Assembly: GCA_029582155.1 (NCBI GenBank)
Contig: CM055894.1
Coordinates: 28,619,207 to 28,683,206 of the forward strand
DNA: 64,000 nt
DNA from: Panopea generosa
Lineage: Eukaryota > Mollusca > Bivalvia > Adapedonta > Hiatellidae
Reading direction: 5' to 3'
Shown: one piece after another, positions 12,301-27,300 of the stretch
How positions within the stretch are numbered: position 1 is the first letter of the stretch
Layout: every line of letters starts with the position of its first letter
Position numbers and translations under genes: made by a program
Notes under the pieces: model-generated
Told to the model about the DNA's origin: nothing
The model's database searches: none
The model's input: the letters and a program-made list of their open reading frames with translations, nothing else

Positions 12301-15300
12301 AGCATTGGATTGAACTTCTAGCGTGAGTGGTAACCACTATCCACTGCACCACCACTGTTGTTTTTGTTTATTGAACATCTTATTCTACAGAGAAATGTGA
12401 GAGACTGCTGTGAATCTATTGGAGGTTTTCTACACGAGACATTGAAAGGTACATTTGGCGGTGACAAGACAGAGTTGTAAGTAGAGATACGGTTTGTTGA
12501 ATTTGTTAATTTCTTAAAATAACTATGGAAAGGGCTAGGATCAATGTTTTATCCCACTTCATAAAACATGTTGGTGTGTCTTTAGACATAAAGGATATTG
12601 TACATGACCAACTGTGATGATGAATTACTAGGACACAGATGTGCAAACCAAATCAATATTCACTCTGACAGTTTCATTTGTCCTTTTGTCGACTTTTTCT
12701 GCATGGAAGTAGCTTCACTGATTTAACCTGGATGTATTCTGTAATTATGCATCAATACCATGAGCTGCAAGGTCACTTTTTTGTTTCTTCGTAGTAAGTG
12801 GCTGTGCTGATTTGAACATGAATTAATATTGTTTTATACTATGTATTTAATATATACAGTAGAACTTTAATGGCTTGAAACCGACTGAACTGGACAAAAT
12901 AGTTCAATATATGGGTTGTTTGAGTCAAGTATTGTTCAACATTGAATAAGAATTTAACTGAGACCAGATCAGCGGTTTAAGCTGTATGTTGTGTTCCAGC
13001 TATCCATGTTCAAGCCAACAAAGTTCTACTGCATATTCATACAAAATGTTTATGATCCTTAATGTACATGGAATTTTTGGAGAAGATTTTAACTGCTTTC
13101 TGTTGTGCTCTAAGTGAGGTAGAAAGGGATTAATGGTATTTTCAATACATGACAGGTTACATTATATGGTATATTCTGACAGTTTTATTGATAGAGGAAA
13201 CCCTCATAATGAATCTGAGTAGAACCTCATCATTCCACAAGTAGATATAACTGGCAAACTTCTCACATGAAATTTTTAGACAAGAGCTAGGCTGGAACCC
13301 ACGACCTCGGCGTTGAAAGGTAATTGGTCAATAGAGATGACACTGGCTGGGATCACTTGGCCGTTGAGGACCCTATTATCAGTTAGAACTTTCTTCCTTA
13401 AAAACAAATTAATCATATATTATGATAATGAGATATATTGAAGGAGCTGGCATTATCGATTATATGTATACATTTTGTATTTAGTTTTGTGGGACAAATG
13501 ACGTTACTAATGAGTTTGAACATAGTTTCAACTATTATAACATCTAAAAAAGGGCCATTAAGCTGTCAAAATTGAGTTAAATTTTGTGAACAATCTGAAA
13601 CTTGATTTGTTTTTTAGTGCAAGAAAAAAGGAACCACTGTGGCAGAAAGTAGAGCATGTAACAGGAACATTTTCTCCAGATCAAATCCTGAATGGTCTAC
13701 TGGCCAACACACGGGATACAGACACTGATTTGAAGGACATGACCAGCAGGGTGAATATCAGGAGAGATGCACAGTCTCTGAGGTAAATATAGAATTGGAA
13801 AAAAACATGGCCTGGAGCCATAATAGCATTAATACAAGGGGCATTCAAAAAATTCTGTCACTACTTGGCTTCCGTAGAATATACATGATGTATTAATATA
13901 TTAATATTGCCACAAAGAAATCCTGCACTTTAAAACCATTTGAATACGGTTGTATATGCAAAGTCTAGATTTGATCTGATAACAGCTGACCAAATTGTTC
14001 ATTGTTGAGTTATATGCACGAATGTATAGTGGTTAATTTTACAATCGAGAATAAAACTGAAATAAGATCTTGCATCAAACACGTGCCTTAAAAATGCCAC
14101 CGAAACAGATACATGTTGAGTTTTTCGGCATACACGGCACTTCTGTATCTTTACTCTGAGAACAATTTTTAGGGTAAAGAAACTAAAAAAAGGTAAAATG
14201 ACACAAAAGAAGGCAACCATTTGAAGATAAATCGCAGTGCGGGCATTTCAGAACACTGGCATTCACCTTTTGATGAACTGTTGTAAATGAAAATTTGCAT
14301 TCGATGGATCTCCCATTTGCTAAGATCTGAACAAAAAAGACAAAATGCTTGAAGTGGGCAAAATCTCCTGAAGAAACATCATAATTGTAAACCAATAACA
14401 ATGTCTTGAGTTACTTTAATACTGGGAATGAGGCATGTGTATGTTAATTTGAACCTCACTAACACATGAATAACGAGCAATGTTAAAACAAAATCAAACA
14501 GTCCTTTGATTGCTATAAAGCAGATTAAAAGGTCCTTTAGGCCATTTGCTTCAATTCTAGTGGGCAAAGAACGGAAAACCATCACAACTGAGATTTACAG
14601 AGACATGCTATTTAAGTTTGCAAAGCAATCCTACATGAAAAAGTGCAGTAGTAAATAGACTAATAGCTATGAATGCCATCCACCTTGCATATTACAATGC
14701 CTTTTCTCACAATAAAAATTCTTCCAGTCAGTTTTGAAGCAGAGCTCTGGCCCTTTTGGACTTGACTTTTCAGGTTAAAAGATTTTTATCAGGTATGATA
14801 AGATCTATGCAACCACTCTTTGGATATGAATGAAACTTCACATGTATGTTCAGCATCATCAACGGAACAGACAATGACAAGAACCATAACTCTTGGTTGC
14901 TTTTTAGCCAAATGATGGACCTTTCAGACTTAGAAAATTTGATTAGAGTTTTTGAGCAGGTTGAAGTTTTTGAGCAGGTACGAAGGGGGATCAGAAAGTT
15001 TGTAGACTTTTGCCATAACTTTTTTATTTATCATTGTATTCCAATAATTCTCAGGGAGCCTGTGCCGCTATATGTTTGCAGTAATTTTGCAAAAAATTGA
15101 TAATTTTTCATCATTAGTTTATATTCTGTAGAAACTACATGTATGGAAACATCGATTTATGTAGTCAGGGCAGTTTTTGCTTTTTTCCTACCTCTACTAT
15201 CAAAACAAGCATAGCGTTGCCAAAACGGCTTTTATTTTTAAATAAAAATATCAATATGTGCTGTATTGTATGCTTGTTTACATCCTTTAAATAAATGGCA

Positions 15301-18300
15301 CCAATTATGCGCATCTGAAAATGACGTCAATATTATGATGTTATGGTATGCCATTTTGTTTGAAACAAAATGCATCAGGGGCACTTGAAAATGGATTAGC
15401 ATGCGAAATACCGCAGTTCCATAAAGTTTTTTTACCTAAAATTTTCAAAATATGTCCAATATACATTTATTTCAAATACGATAACACTATTGTGCATTGT
15501 ATAGTTGATATGAATAAGTTATGGCAAAAGTCTGCGAACTTTCTGATCCCCCCCTTGTACATATTTCATCAACCTATCATTTGATATGAATGAAGCTTCA
15601 CTTGTGTGTTCAACATCACCTAGGAAACTCATTGAGACAAGTACCATAACTCTTGATTGCCATTTGACAGAATTATTGCCCTTTTAGACTTAGAAAATTT
15701 GGTTCGAGATTTGTAATACAAGTACAAGGTCTTGAGTTTAAATGTTTTGCAAATAGAGTCAGTTTGTGGTCCTCTCTCAAATTTGTTCAAAACCACGACC
15801 TTGGGAGCAAAATTGGCATGCACTAAGGGGTAAAACTTATATAGTGAAAACTTAAAAAAGTTCTACCAAAATTGAAGGCCTTGAGTTCAGATATAATTTT
15901 AAGATATATTGTAAACTCTTCATGCTGGCACAAGATTATCTTAACTATAGATCCATTTTCATGAACTGGTACCGATATATTTTCATGAACTGGTACCAAT
16001 ATATTGCCCTATGATGTGAAATTAGTGCATAAAAATATTGTATATGTGAATGTGGAAGAATATCCTGCATTGATAAACTGTATATGTTGGTACAAGACTA
16101 TAGATCCAGTTACAAGAACTGGTATATTACCATATGACTTAAAGGTAGTGCATATATTGCATATATAAAACATTGATAAACTAATCTTGAAATAGATCAT
16201 CTCAACTATAGCTAATATTATATTTTAAATTCTTGCTGGAATTATTTCAGGTAATGTTTAATTAGTATTTCTTGATATGCTTGACCAATTTATATTATTC
16301 TAGTCATGCAGTTGTAGTATTTAGGGTTATTAAACGTACATGGTGTGCCTTAAGTTAGGTATTGGCATACCTATTGGGTTATTTGTCAGCAATGGCTGAT
16401 GAATTTATAAAGCAATTATAAAGTTTGAACAAATTAAGTAATATTTAAGTCTCATTAAACTTCCGAAATGCACACATTTTGATAGAAACAAAAATTGTAA
16501 TTAAATGTGTTTGAGGTATTGTTAAAACCATCCCTGTAGACCCCTTAGTGACTGTTTTTAAAAAAGCGAGAAAATAAATAACTTTGATCGAAATGTGTAT
16601 TTCTTAGACGAGCGGAGGGCTATTCCATTAAAACATACCAGGGGGTAGCGGAAGGCACTTTTAAATTTAACCAACCACCCATAGATGCAATTTTTATATT
16701 GATATGACCACCCATAGAAGTGAAATGAAACGGAAGACAACCACCCATATATTTTTATTTTTTAACCTGGTATTTTAATTAGTAATTTGGAAGTTGCCAA
16801 AAATGTATTTAAATCGAGATAAAATATGGAGAATAGGCCTAGAACATTCTCACCTGTAGAACTGCAGAGTTGCTGCAAATTCTAGATTGTTTCATTCACA
16901 TGATTAATAGAAATATAGAGGTTAATCGTAATTCCTTCGACAAGTTTACTTACCAAGATATGTGAACTGGCCTCGGGAATTATATCCAGGAATATCAGAA
17001 CTAGAGCTATTACTGAAAGTGATTAATACCCCTACACTACTGCCTTGTCACATGAAATTTTAAGTTAAAAAGGAGCCATAACTCCATAAAAAAAATTAAT
17101 GGTCTGTAACCAAAGTCGCACTTGAATTATACTTTATGGTGTTATACCGGTGTACCAAATATTATTTAAATCCATCAACCCTTTCATGAATTATCATCTG
17201 GACACTGTAAAGACCAACAGACGTCGGACAGACAAGCTCACTCTTATATACCCCCCAACTAAACTTCGTTTGTGGGGGTATAACAATGCTGATAAACGTT
17301 AATATTTGGTTTGCCTACTGCCTACCTATTTCTTTGTTCTTGCTATAAAGTGTGCAAGTTTGATGAACCTTTATTATATTCAAAGATTTGTAATTTAATA
17401 ATAGTACAATGCAACACTTAATATGATATACTGGTATAAATAAAAAACTTCCTAAACAATAGTTTCAAATTTTTAATAGTGATTTATATCCCATTTTATG
17501 CAATTTGACTATACTGAATGGAAAAAGAAACCTGACACAGGTACTTCCGCTATATAATGTATATTGTGAACACATAATTCCATATATATTCCAAGGAAAT
17601 CCTATTTTAAAGATGCAACATTTGCTCTGACACATGCTCGAGCCAAATGTGTACTTTGTCAATAATGAAACTTTGCAGGAATACTATTCGATGTGTTAAA
17701 TGTTGTTTTAATAGTCTTTTTCCCCCAAAGGAAAGCTCTTACGTAGCCATGTAATATTTGATTAACAGCAGCATATTGAACATACAATCTATAGCAGAAA
17801 TTCCTGTTGTCGTATTTCTTTTTCCTTTCAGTATATATGTATTTATATAGAAACCAGCCTTTGAGGTATACTGTCAATCATAGTTTTAGTAATAGAAATG
17901 TATTATATTTGCTAATGTTGTTAAAATACTCATGTTAAATTGTGGGTTTATGGCACACTGACACACGGTACACGAACAGATCATCTGAGCTGAAAGGAAA
18001 GAACATTTCTGACAGTTTAACTCTCCATTTACTTCAAGATGCCATACAATGCCTTTAATGTGACTAGGGTTAAAGCAGATGAGTATGATTAGCTTGTTGC
18101 CATTACACTATTTGCTGCTCATCAATACAATTCTCAAAACTGCACTTAGGAAACATAAATGGATAACTGAATTGAATTGGGTTTTAACATAGACAAACAT
18201 ATGAAAGGTTGATTGTACGCACTCTACAAGATTAAATTTGGCAGCCACAGCCTCCATTATGATACAGCCACGCACTGTTCATAATATATATAGTAATCTC

Positions 18301-21300
18301 TCCGCCTTCATGATATTTGATATAACACAATACTTAATATATGTAATATTACCCTTGGTCTTTAATTATTATCATGACTGATGAATATGTTAAGATATGT
18401 CTTATGCGATTTCCCATAGAAGGTATGTTCAGTATAATAAAATAAATACACATCCTCTCCAGGGTGCCAGTGGATATAATCAAACCGAGAATTTAATGTT
18501 GACCGAGGTGAAATCTCGGCTGACATCATCATTTCAAGGGTGTAATAATTACATAATACCACATGCATCAATTGTGACGTTCGACAACTAAAAATATTTT
18601 AGATTGTTTGTAAAATACCCCCACTAATCAACGTATGCACATGTGCAGTTACAGTTTTTTAATATCATAAACTACGCACAAGTTAAATGTGTTGATTTTT
18701 CCATTGGACATTTACACATCGTTAATATTAAACTTTTGAGGAAATCTTGTTTTTAAAATATTCTGAACAGATATAGGTGATAACTGTCTCTTCTGAATTT
18801 CTGCATCGACTGCAACAAGAAAATCAACTTTAGTCTTTCTTCCGGTATGTTGTTGTTGACCAAAATGGTCATGTAAGAGTTGTTTAAGTTCAACAATAGT
18901 CAACCTATAAATAGGATTGCCCTTAAATCTGTCCAGGATTTTTTTCTGTTCAATCTTTTGTCTTTCTTTTTCTTTTAAATGTTCAATGTAGTCAAGAATG
19001 TCCCTGCTTGGCATACAAATGAGATTGCTTACAGAGTCAATATCAGAGATAAATACATCTGGATCAGTTTCAATTAATTGTTTCACATTCTTTGAGGGCA
19101 GGAAAAAATCGGGAATCCGTAACCACTCTGGGAAACTGTCTTCTGGTTTTACCTGTTGAACTATTTTTACTACCTCTTGATAGGGTAAATAGTGGAATTC
19201 TGGAAGTCTACCAATGTCCACAATTGGTTGCAGTTCATATCGGGCTACTGGCGATCCTCTCCAACTGTCATCAGGTCTATATGTAGAAAAGCTATAGTGA
19301 GAGCATGTTACAGTATGTGGGTCATTGGCTGCATTGTAAATGTTAATTGCAGAAACTGCTTTTTCCTTACAAAGATCATACATACTGCACAATTTTTCCC
19401 ATATTGGACCATTAGGGCTCATAACAAAGTTATTCTCAATTCTGTGCTTTGAAGAATCTACTTGGAGGATTTTTTTAATATCTTGTTCATAATCAGGTTT
19501 GAAAACCCAGCTATCAACTTCTGGTGCAACATGTGACACTATCTTATCTTTGGAGAATGAAACCCCATCAATTCTTTCTACTGCTTCTTTCTGAGCTATC
19601 TTCATATTTTCTTCAAATTTTGTTATATCAAAAACACCATTTTGATCCGTCTCACTTTCATGTGCTATTTTAGACGACAAGATACCAGACTGGCTTAAAG
19701 CACGATTTGTAGCAGTATGAAGTCTTTCCACTGAATGATATTTTGATGAACCCTCAGCTAAACTTTGACATTTATATTTATCCAAGTCCAAAAGCCATCT
19801 TATTAACACAGAACAAAACTTTGTAAGTTTATTTCGTGGCCTTTCATCGCCTCCTCCGTCAACTGTGACTAACATTTGTGATATAAATTTACCATTTTTC
19901 TTAAAATGATGAGAATGGCTATCTAGTGACATGATATACAAAGTTTCATTCAAATGTCTGTAAGCAGACGAAGGTTCAAAATAATGTTTTTTCACCAATG
20001 ATACACCAGCACCCCGAACTCGTGTTTTGCAAATACCCACACTACCCAAGTGCGAAGCAATTTCAGGATTTGACCGTAATTCATCCACATTTACAAACTG
20101 GTAGGTAGATATGGAAAGTGTCCTTTGGCAATCTTTGTCCCAATCGTGATCTGCATAGTGGACTTTCACCCATGATTTTGAAGGGCGTTGAACTACTTCG
20201 ACATCCGTATGTACAAGTGCCTTGTCATCTCTTGCAAGAATAGCGCCAGTACAATGAAATTCATTTAAAGAATATTGTAAGTGAGCGATGGAGTAATGTT
20301 CATTGAAAGATGGATGTTTGTTAAGATCACGTGTGGGTTTCTGTAGCGATATCCCTGGATTTACATTTTTACCATCGCGATGACGACCTGCCTGAATTGT
20401 GCGTGCTTTAAAGTTTTCTGTGTAGGTATAGGCTGCAGAAAGAGATATGTTTATACCATACAGTTGTCTTAAAATACTCACAGCTCTCGGCATGTCAAGC
20501 CATGACTTTTCGTTCCTATACAGGGTTTCACAAATCAGACGTGGATGTGTTTGAAGCCCCTTTCCAGCGCTATCAAAAAGTTTCAGCATACAAGCTGCAA
20601 GCTCTGGATATTTCTCCGCTACAAAAGGACGTCCAGAGCCAGACTGACGCGAACTTAATTCTGATTTCTCCTTATTACTTAAATATCTTGTTTTTGCATT
20701 TGTCCCACTTTGTAACCACTTATCAAATAAGTCTTGTGTCTGATAACTTGACACCTTTAGAGATTTGTGGTCCATTTTAAGACCATCTATTTCATGAGTA
20801 GCCAAAAAATTGGCACTGGTTAGTTTTGTCAGAATAAGCTTTAAAATATGCCTATCTTTTTCGGAGGTAGCAAAACTAAGCACTGATTTAAAGCAAGTTT
20901 CCATTTTCATTGACACCATTTTATTGAATTGCTGTGGTAAAGTTGGCCAATCAAGGTCTCCTATGAGTTTAGCCCATTCTACACCTGCTAATCTTTTCAC
21001 CAAAAATGCCTCGGGGCCATACAGACTTGGCTTATAAACAACTATTACAGGTAAATGTCTACAGAAAAAGTCTCTGGCATCTGAACTCTTGTACTCATAT
21101 TTAGATACCTTAGTTTCCATGTTTATTAAGTGTTTATATTCTTCTTTACATGCATTTGCATATACATGCCAAACCTTTTTCAGTTCTATACACAAATTTT
21201 GTTCTATGAGCTCAGCTGCTTTTAAAAGTAAACTCAACGACAATTAGTCAATATGAGTTATAACAATTAATAACAATTTAAATACACAAAAACACAAGTA

Positions 21301-24300
21301 TAAGGACAATGAAACAATTTATATTTACCTTTAAACAACTCTACATATTTAGAGAAGCCAGATCTGGATAGCCAGTCTGACACCTGGTCTTCTGTCCATT
21401 GTGCCGCCATCTTGACGAAAATGTGATCGAAATAAGGCGTCTAGATGATTATTTTAACAGTCAATAGTGAATAAGCGCTTTGTAATTCAGACTTCGGTAC
21501 AGCATAAGAATAACTTTTGCGTGAGATTTACCCAACCACCTATAGATGCGATTTCTGTATATTAAGATGGCACCATAGATGCGATTTTTGGGACAAGACA
21601 ACCTACCATGTATTTTCTTTAAATTGCCGTCCGCTACCCCCTGGTATGTTTTAATGGAATAGCCCGGACCAAACTTTAACTTTTGTTTACATTTTTGTAA
21701 TTCCGTAATGACATGGTTACTTTCCAACTGTACCTCAGCCAGTGTCTGGAAGTACACAAATTAATACTGTAGTGGTAATGTGTGGACCGTTAGATAAGGG
21801 GTTCATTAACAAGATTAGAAAAGTTATGGCTTCACTAATATTATGTATCGTAATATTGGGTTTGCTTTTTTTTTTAAAAATATATTGATGTCTGCAATAA
21901 AGCTGTATTGAACATAGTATGCATTATATTATTTATATGAACTGAAAAACAAGTAACTCAAGTAACTCTTGCTCAGGATCCTCCCTTGTTTATATGCATG
22001 ATACTATCGCACATGCTATTATGTCACAAATCACTTTAGCACAATCAATATTGAAAGGCTACCAAGGGGGGTTTGTTAAGTACATTATATGAACAATTCG
22101 TCACTTATGTGCAATAAACTAGCTTGTGGGTTCCAATGCATTAATACACTGAGGAGAATAAAGGGGATGTTTTTAAAAACTATCTAACTACAAGCCTTTT
22201 TAGCTCACCTGAGCCGTAGGCTCACAGGTGAGCTTTTGTGATCGCCTTGTGTTCATCGCCTGTCGTCCGTTGTTAACTTTTAGCTTCTAACAACTTCTCC
22301 TCTGAAACCACTGGGCCAATTTTGATATAACTTTACAGAAATGATCCTTTGGTGACCCTCTGCCAAGTTTGTTCAAGCCATCTTGATTCATCAAAAAACA
22401 TGGCCGCCAGGGGGTGTGGCAAGTTTAATTAGTAAAAACTTAAAAAATCTTCTTGTCAGAAACTACTCGCTCAATTTTAAAATCAGTTCGCAGAAATGAT
22501 CCTTGGGTGACCCTCTACTAAGTTTGTTCATCCCATCTTGATTCGTCAAAAACATGGCGACCAGGGGGTGGGGTTAGTTTAATATATACATGTAAGCTAT
22601 AGTAAAAACTTAAAATATCTTCTTGTCAGAAACAACTGGCTCGAATTTAAAATCATTTCACATAAATGATCCTTGGGTGACCCTCTACCAAGTTTGTTCA
22701 AGCCATGTTGATTTGTCAAAAAACATGGCGGCCAGGGGATGGAGTTAGTTTACAATATAAGCTATAGTAAAAACTTAAAAAATCTTTCATCAGAAACTAC
22801 TGGCTCAAATTTAAAAGGATTTCACAGAAATGTTCCTTTGGTGATCCTCTACCAAGTTTGTTCAAGCCATATTGATTTGTCAAAAACATGGCAGCCAGGG
22901 GGTGGGGTAAGTTTACTATATAAGCTATAGTATAAACTTAAAAAATCTTCTTGTCAGAAACTATTGGCTCAATTTTAAAATCATTTCGCAGAAATGATCC
23001 TTGGGTGACCCTCTACTAAGTTTGTTCAACCCAACTTGATTCGTCAAAAAACATAGCGACCAGGGGTGGGGTTAGTTTAATATATTAGCTATAGTAAAAA
23101 CTTAAAAAATCTTCTTGTCAGAAACTACTGGCTCGAATTTAAAATAATTTCACAGACATGTTCCTTGGGTGATCCTCTACCAAGTTTGTTCAAGCCATAT
23201 TGATTTGTCAAAAAACATGGCAGCCATGGGGTGGGGTAAGTTTACTATATAAGCTATAGTATAAACTTAAAAAATCTTCTTGTCAGAAACTACTGGCTCA
23301 ATTTTAAAGTCAGTTTGCAGAAATGATCCTTGGGTGACCCTCTACTAAGTTTGTTCAACCCATCTTGATTCGTCAAAAAACATGGCGACCAGAGGGTGGG
23401 GTTAGTTTCATATATAAGCTATAGTAAAAATTTAAATAATCTTCTTGTCAGAAACTACTGGCTCGATTTTAAAATCATTTCACATAAATGATCCTTGGGT
23501 GACAATCTACAAACTTTGTTCAACCCATCTTGATTCGTCAAAAAAAATGGCGACCAGGGGGAGGGGTTAGTTTAATATATAAGCTATAGTAAAAACTTAA
23601 AAAATCTTCTTGTCAGAAACTACTGGCTCGATTTTAAAATAATTTCGCAGAAATGTTCCTTGGGTGACCCTCTACCAAGTTTGTTCAAGCCATCTTGATT
23701 CGTCAAAAATTATGGCCACCAGAGGGTGGGGCAAGTTTAATTAGTAAAAACTTAAAAAATCTTCTTGTCAGAAACTACTGGCTCGATTTTAAAATTATTT
23801 CACAGAAATATTCCTTGGGTGACCCTCTACCAAGTTTGTTCAAACCATATTGATTCGTCAAAAATCATGGTGGCCAGGGGGTGGGGTAAGTTTACTATAT
23901 AAGCTATAGTACAAACTTAAAATATCTTCTTGTCAGAAACTACTGGCTTGATTTTAAATCATTTCACAGAAATGATCTTTGGGTGACCCTTTACCAAGTT
24001 TGTTCAACCCATTTTGATTCGTCAAAAACATGGCGGCCAGGGGATGTGGTTAGTTTACTATATAAGCTATAGTAAAAACTTAAAAAACTTCTTGTCAGAA
24101 ACTACTGGCTCGATTTTAAAATAATTTCACAGAAATGTTCCTTGTGTGACCCTCTACCAAGTATGTTCAACCCATCTTGATTCGTCAAAAAATATTGCGG
24201 TCAGGGGGTGGGGTTAGTTTACTAAATAATTTCACAGAAATGTTCCTTGGTTGACCCTCTACCTAGTTTGTTCAAGTCATCTTGATTCGTCAAAAAAATG

Positions 24301-27300
24301 GGCCAGGGGGTGGGGTTAGTTTACTATATAAGCTATAGTAAAAACTTAAAAAACTTCTTGTCAGAAACTACTGGCTCGATTTTAAAATAATTTCACAGAA
24401 ATGTTCCTTGGTTGACCCTCTACCTAGTTTGTTCAAGTCATCTTGATTCGTCAAAAAACATGGCGGCCAGGGCATGAGGTTAGTTTACTATATAAGATAT
24501 AGTAAAAACTTTAAAAATCTTCTTGTCAAAAACTACTGGCTCGATTTTAAAATAATATCACAGAAATGGTCCAGGGGTGACCCTCTACGAAGTTTGTTCA
24601 AGTCATCTTGATTCTTTAAAAAAACAAGGTGGCCAGGGAGTGAGGTTAGTTTACTATATACATGTAAGCTATAGTAAAATCTTAAAAAATAGTCTTGTCA
24701 GAAACTATTGGCTCAATTTTAAAATAATTTCACAGAAATGTTCCTTGTGTGACCCTCTACCAAGTTTGTTCAACCCATCTTGATTCGTCAAAAAATATTG
24801 CGGTCAGGGGGTGGGGTTAGTTTACTATATAAGCTATAGTAAAAACTTTAAAAAAATCTTTTTGTCAGAAACTACTGGCTCAATTTTGAACTAATAATTT
24901 CACAGAAATGTTCCCTGTGTGACCCTCTACCAAGTTTGTTCAAGCCATTTTGATTCATCAAAAAACATGGCGGCCAGGGGCTGGGGTTAGTTTACTATAT
25001 ACATGTAAGCTTTAGTAAAAACTTAAAAAATTTTCTTCACAGAAATTTTCCATGGAGGCCCCTTCACCAAGTTTATACAAACCGTAATGATTCGTCAAAA
25101 AACATGGAGGTCAGGGGGTGGGGTTAGTTTACACTATAAGCTATAGTAAAAAATTAAAAAAAATTCTTTTCAGAAACCACCGGATCGATTTTAAAACAAT
25201 TTCACAGAAATCTTCCTTGGGTGACCCTTTACCAAGTTTGTTCAAGCCGTTGTGATTTGTTAAAAAACTATGACTGTCACAGTGAGGTGCTAGTTTACTA
25301 TATAGGCAGCTAAAACTTCAAAAGCCTTCTTGTCAGAATCTACTGACCTGATTTTGATGTAGTTTCACTGACATTTACCATGGGTGATCCTCTACCAGTT
25401 TGTACTCTTCTACGGATCTGTTACATCTTCAAAACAAATCAAAATTCTAACTACTCGCCCATCTTGTTTTTCTGGAATTTTGAGTGTACATGTATTATAA
25501 TAATCTACTAAGTTGGGTGACTCAATTTCAGTCAGGTGAGTGTTATAGGGCAATCCTGGTCCTCTTGTTTTAATTTTTAACCGAATCCCCTATAGTTCCC
25601 CATACCCTGTTTTTCTCTGAAGTAATTTGGTCATGATATTATATTTCTGACTGACGCGTTTCCTAACAAGCTTTTAACTCCCCGTTTTCTGCCGAAAGTG
25701 TTTATTGGACAGAGACGAACATTAATTTGTAAACAAAACCCGTTCTTAATTATGTACTAATAATGTGCTTTATATTTATTTTTGTTTTTTATTTTTGCAA
25801 AGTCTCTCAGTGATCAAATAAACATTTATTCTGTCATCTGGAAGAGTAAAACTGATTTAAATTAAAATTAAAAACAACCGTTTCGGAAGTTTAATGAGCC
25901 TTTTAAGGAAATATTAGCCACCCATTCACTTTCTTATTTTCCAAAAAAAATAAAATTGATAATGAATATAAATATTGTTAAATTATTTTGCTAATTTATC
26001 TTTTACAGACAATCCATTATAGCATTATTTTACCACCCCAGAGTTTTTATATTAATTGTCTTCCAATAGGTACTTATTTCTGAAATGACTATTGTTTTGG
26101 AACAACATCAAAGTAGTCGAGCACACTGTCCCTCTGACAGCTCTTGTTGCATATAAACGTCTAATTAAATATAGATAGTTTTAGAATGAACTTATTTGTA
26201 ATTCAATCAACTACCTGAATAGACATACATAGATGATTGGATTCAGGTATCAGATGATGTATAAGTAGGTTACAGATTCTTTACATAATACTAAATTATA
26301 GAAGTTCCAATGTCCTGAGTAGGGTAATTGAATTGTTATTTCATTTTCAGGTTTAAATATGACCCTTCTGGGGAGATGAAGGACCTCTCAACACCACCAT
26401 CATTGTTACGTAGTGTCCACCAACTTCTGCAGGTACTATATAAATATGTAAAAAAACACTTCTATTTAAGGCATAGTGCCACCATTGCAAAAAGGAAGTG
26501 CTTCTGTGGGGTAGTCGCATAATGGCGGTTATAAATAATCCTCAATTCTTCTTCTTTAAAAATGCATTTTCCTTATTTTAATGCTCATTTTTTTTATTTG
26601 AATGGCATTATTGATGTATTTTGAACATTTTGATAGCATTGTCATGTTTGAATTGTGAATTTAGAAAAAAAAAAATGATGCTTGGAAATTGGGGTATGAA
26701 TTCATGATTTCGGAAGTCTACTTTCACTTTGTCACCAGTGTACACACTGAGCAGAAAAAAAATCTCTTATATGAAACATGACCCCTACTTTTCTCATCAT
26801 ATTTTGATAGTGCAGAGGCTGACAAACAGTAAAATGTAGGTTTCACTTCTTTCATTTGGGACTCTCTATGAATGACAAGCCTTCAAACTTTTATTATTTA
26901 CTATAGAATAAAGAACAAAAATCAATGGTGGGGTTACACCTATAAGAGAGACTTGAGAGAAATGGGGGTGATTTTCCAAAATGTTAATTGTAGGTAAAAT
27001 AACCTCTTTTTTACACTCTCATAGTCTTAAATGACAAATTGGAGACATTTGCTTCATAAAAAAACATATTTTGGCAAGTGTATGCCTCAAATAAAGCATA
27101 TATGTGCATATTTACATTGAAATTTCATGAAAAATCACAAAATTTTGAAGATTTTTTATTTTGGATGATTTAAATGTGCAATATTTAGCATGTACATTGT
27201 ATTGAATAATGTAATTTGGTAAGATAATGTCTTCAGTGTATCATGAGACTATTTTGGTGTAAAAATTTTAATGGAATTAGGTCAAAAAAATTTTTTTTTG

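Larger units (their letters stand above)
16617..21665 (-). mobile_element. 5-kb DNA transposon with 41-bp TIRs, apparently autonomous
   Basis: Termini are a 41-bp inverted repeat with one mismatch, beginning GGGCTATTCCATTAAAACAT and closing GCGGACGGCA on the right arm. GGA flanks both ends (16614-16616 and 21666-21668). Subterminal direct motifs CCACCCATAGATGC occur on the left and ACCTATAGATGCGATTT on the right. The element encodes one spliced - strand gene near its right end; the other 2 kb (16750-18700) show no coding signal and contain the hairpin repeat ending at 17282. A 3-bp GGA duplication rules out a strict TWA target. Superfamily not assigned. Confidence 0.85.
16451..25899. repeat. 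Possible outer inverted repeat of a disrupted larger element
   Basis: CTCATTAAACTTCCGAAA at 16451-16468 is inverted at 25882-25899 (TTTCGGAAGTTTAATGAG). The flanks also share an AATATTT-like motif at matching positions. Subtracting the nested transposon and the 160-bp array leaves about 1 kb. This could be a small TIR element that received both insertions, but the evidence is short. Confidence 0.35.

Noticed and set aside
13835..14600. Mariner element starting CAAGGGGCATTCAAAAAATT after TA
   Set aside because: The left end looks mariner-like, but I found no matching right end and no recognisable transposase frame, so it is not listed as a feature.
22202..25410. CRISPR-like array
   Set aside because: Units are contiguous diverged tandem repeats without unique spacers, in an animal intron.
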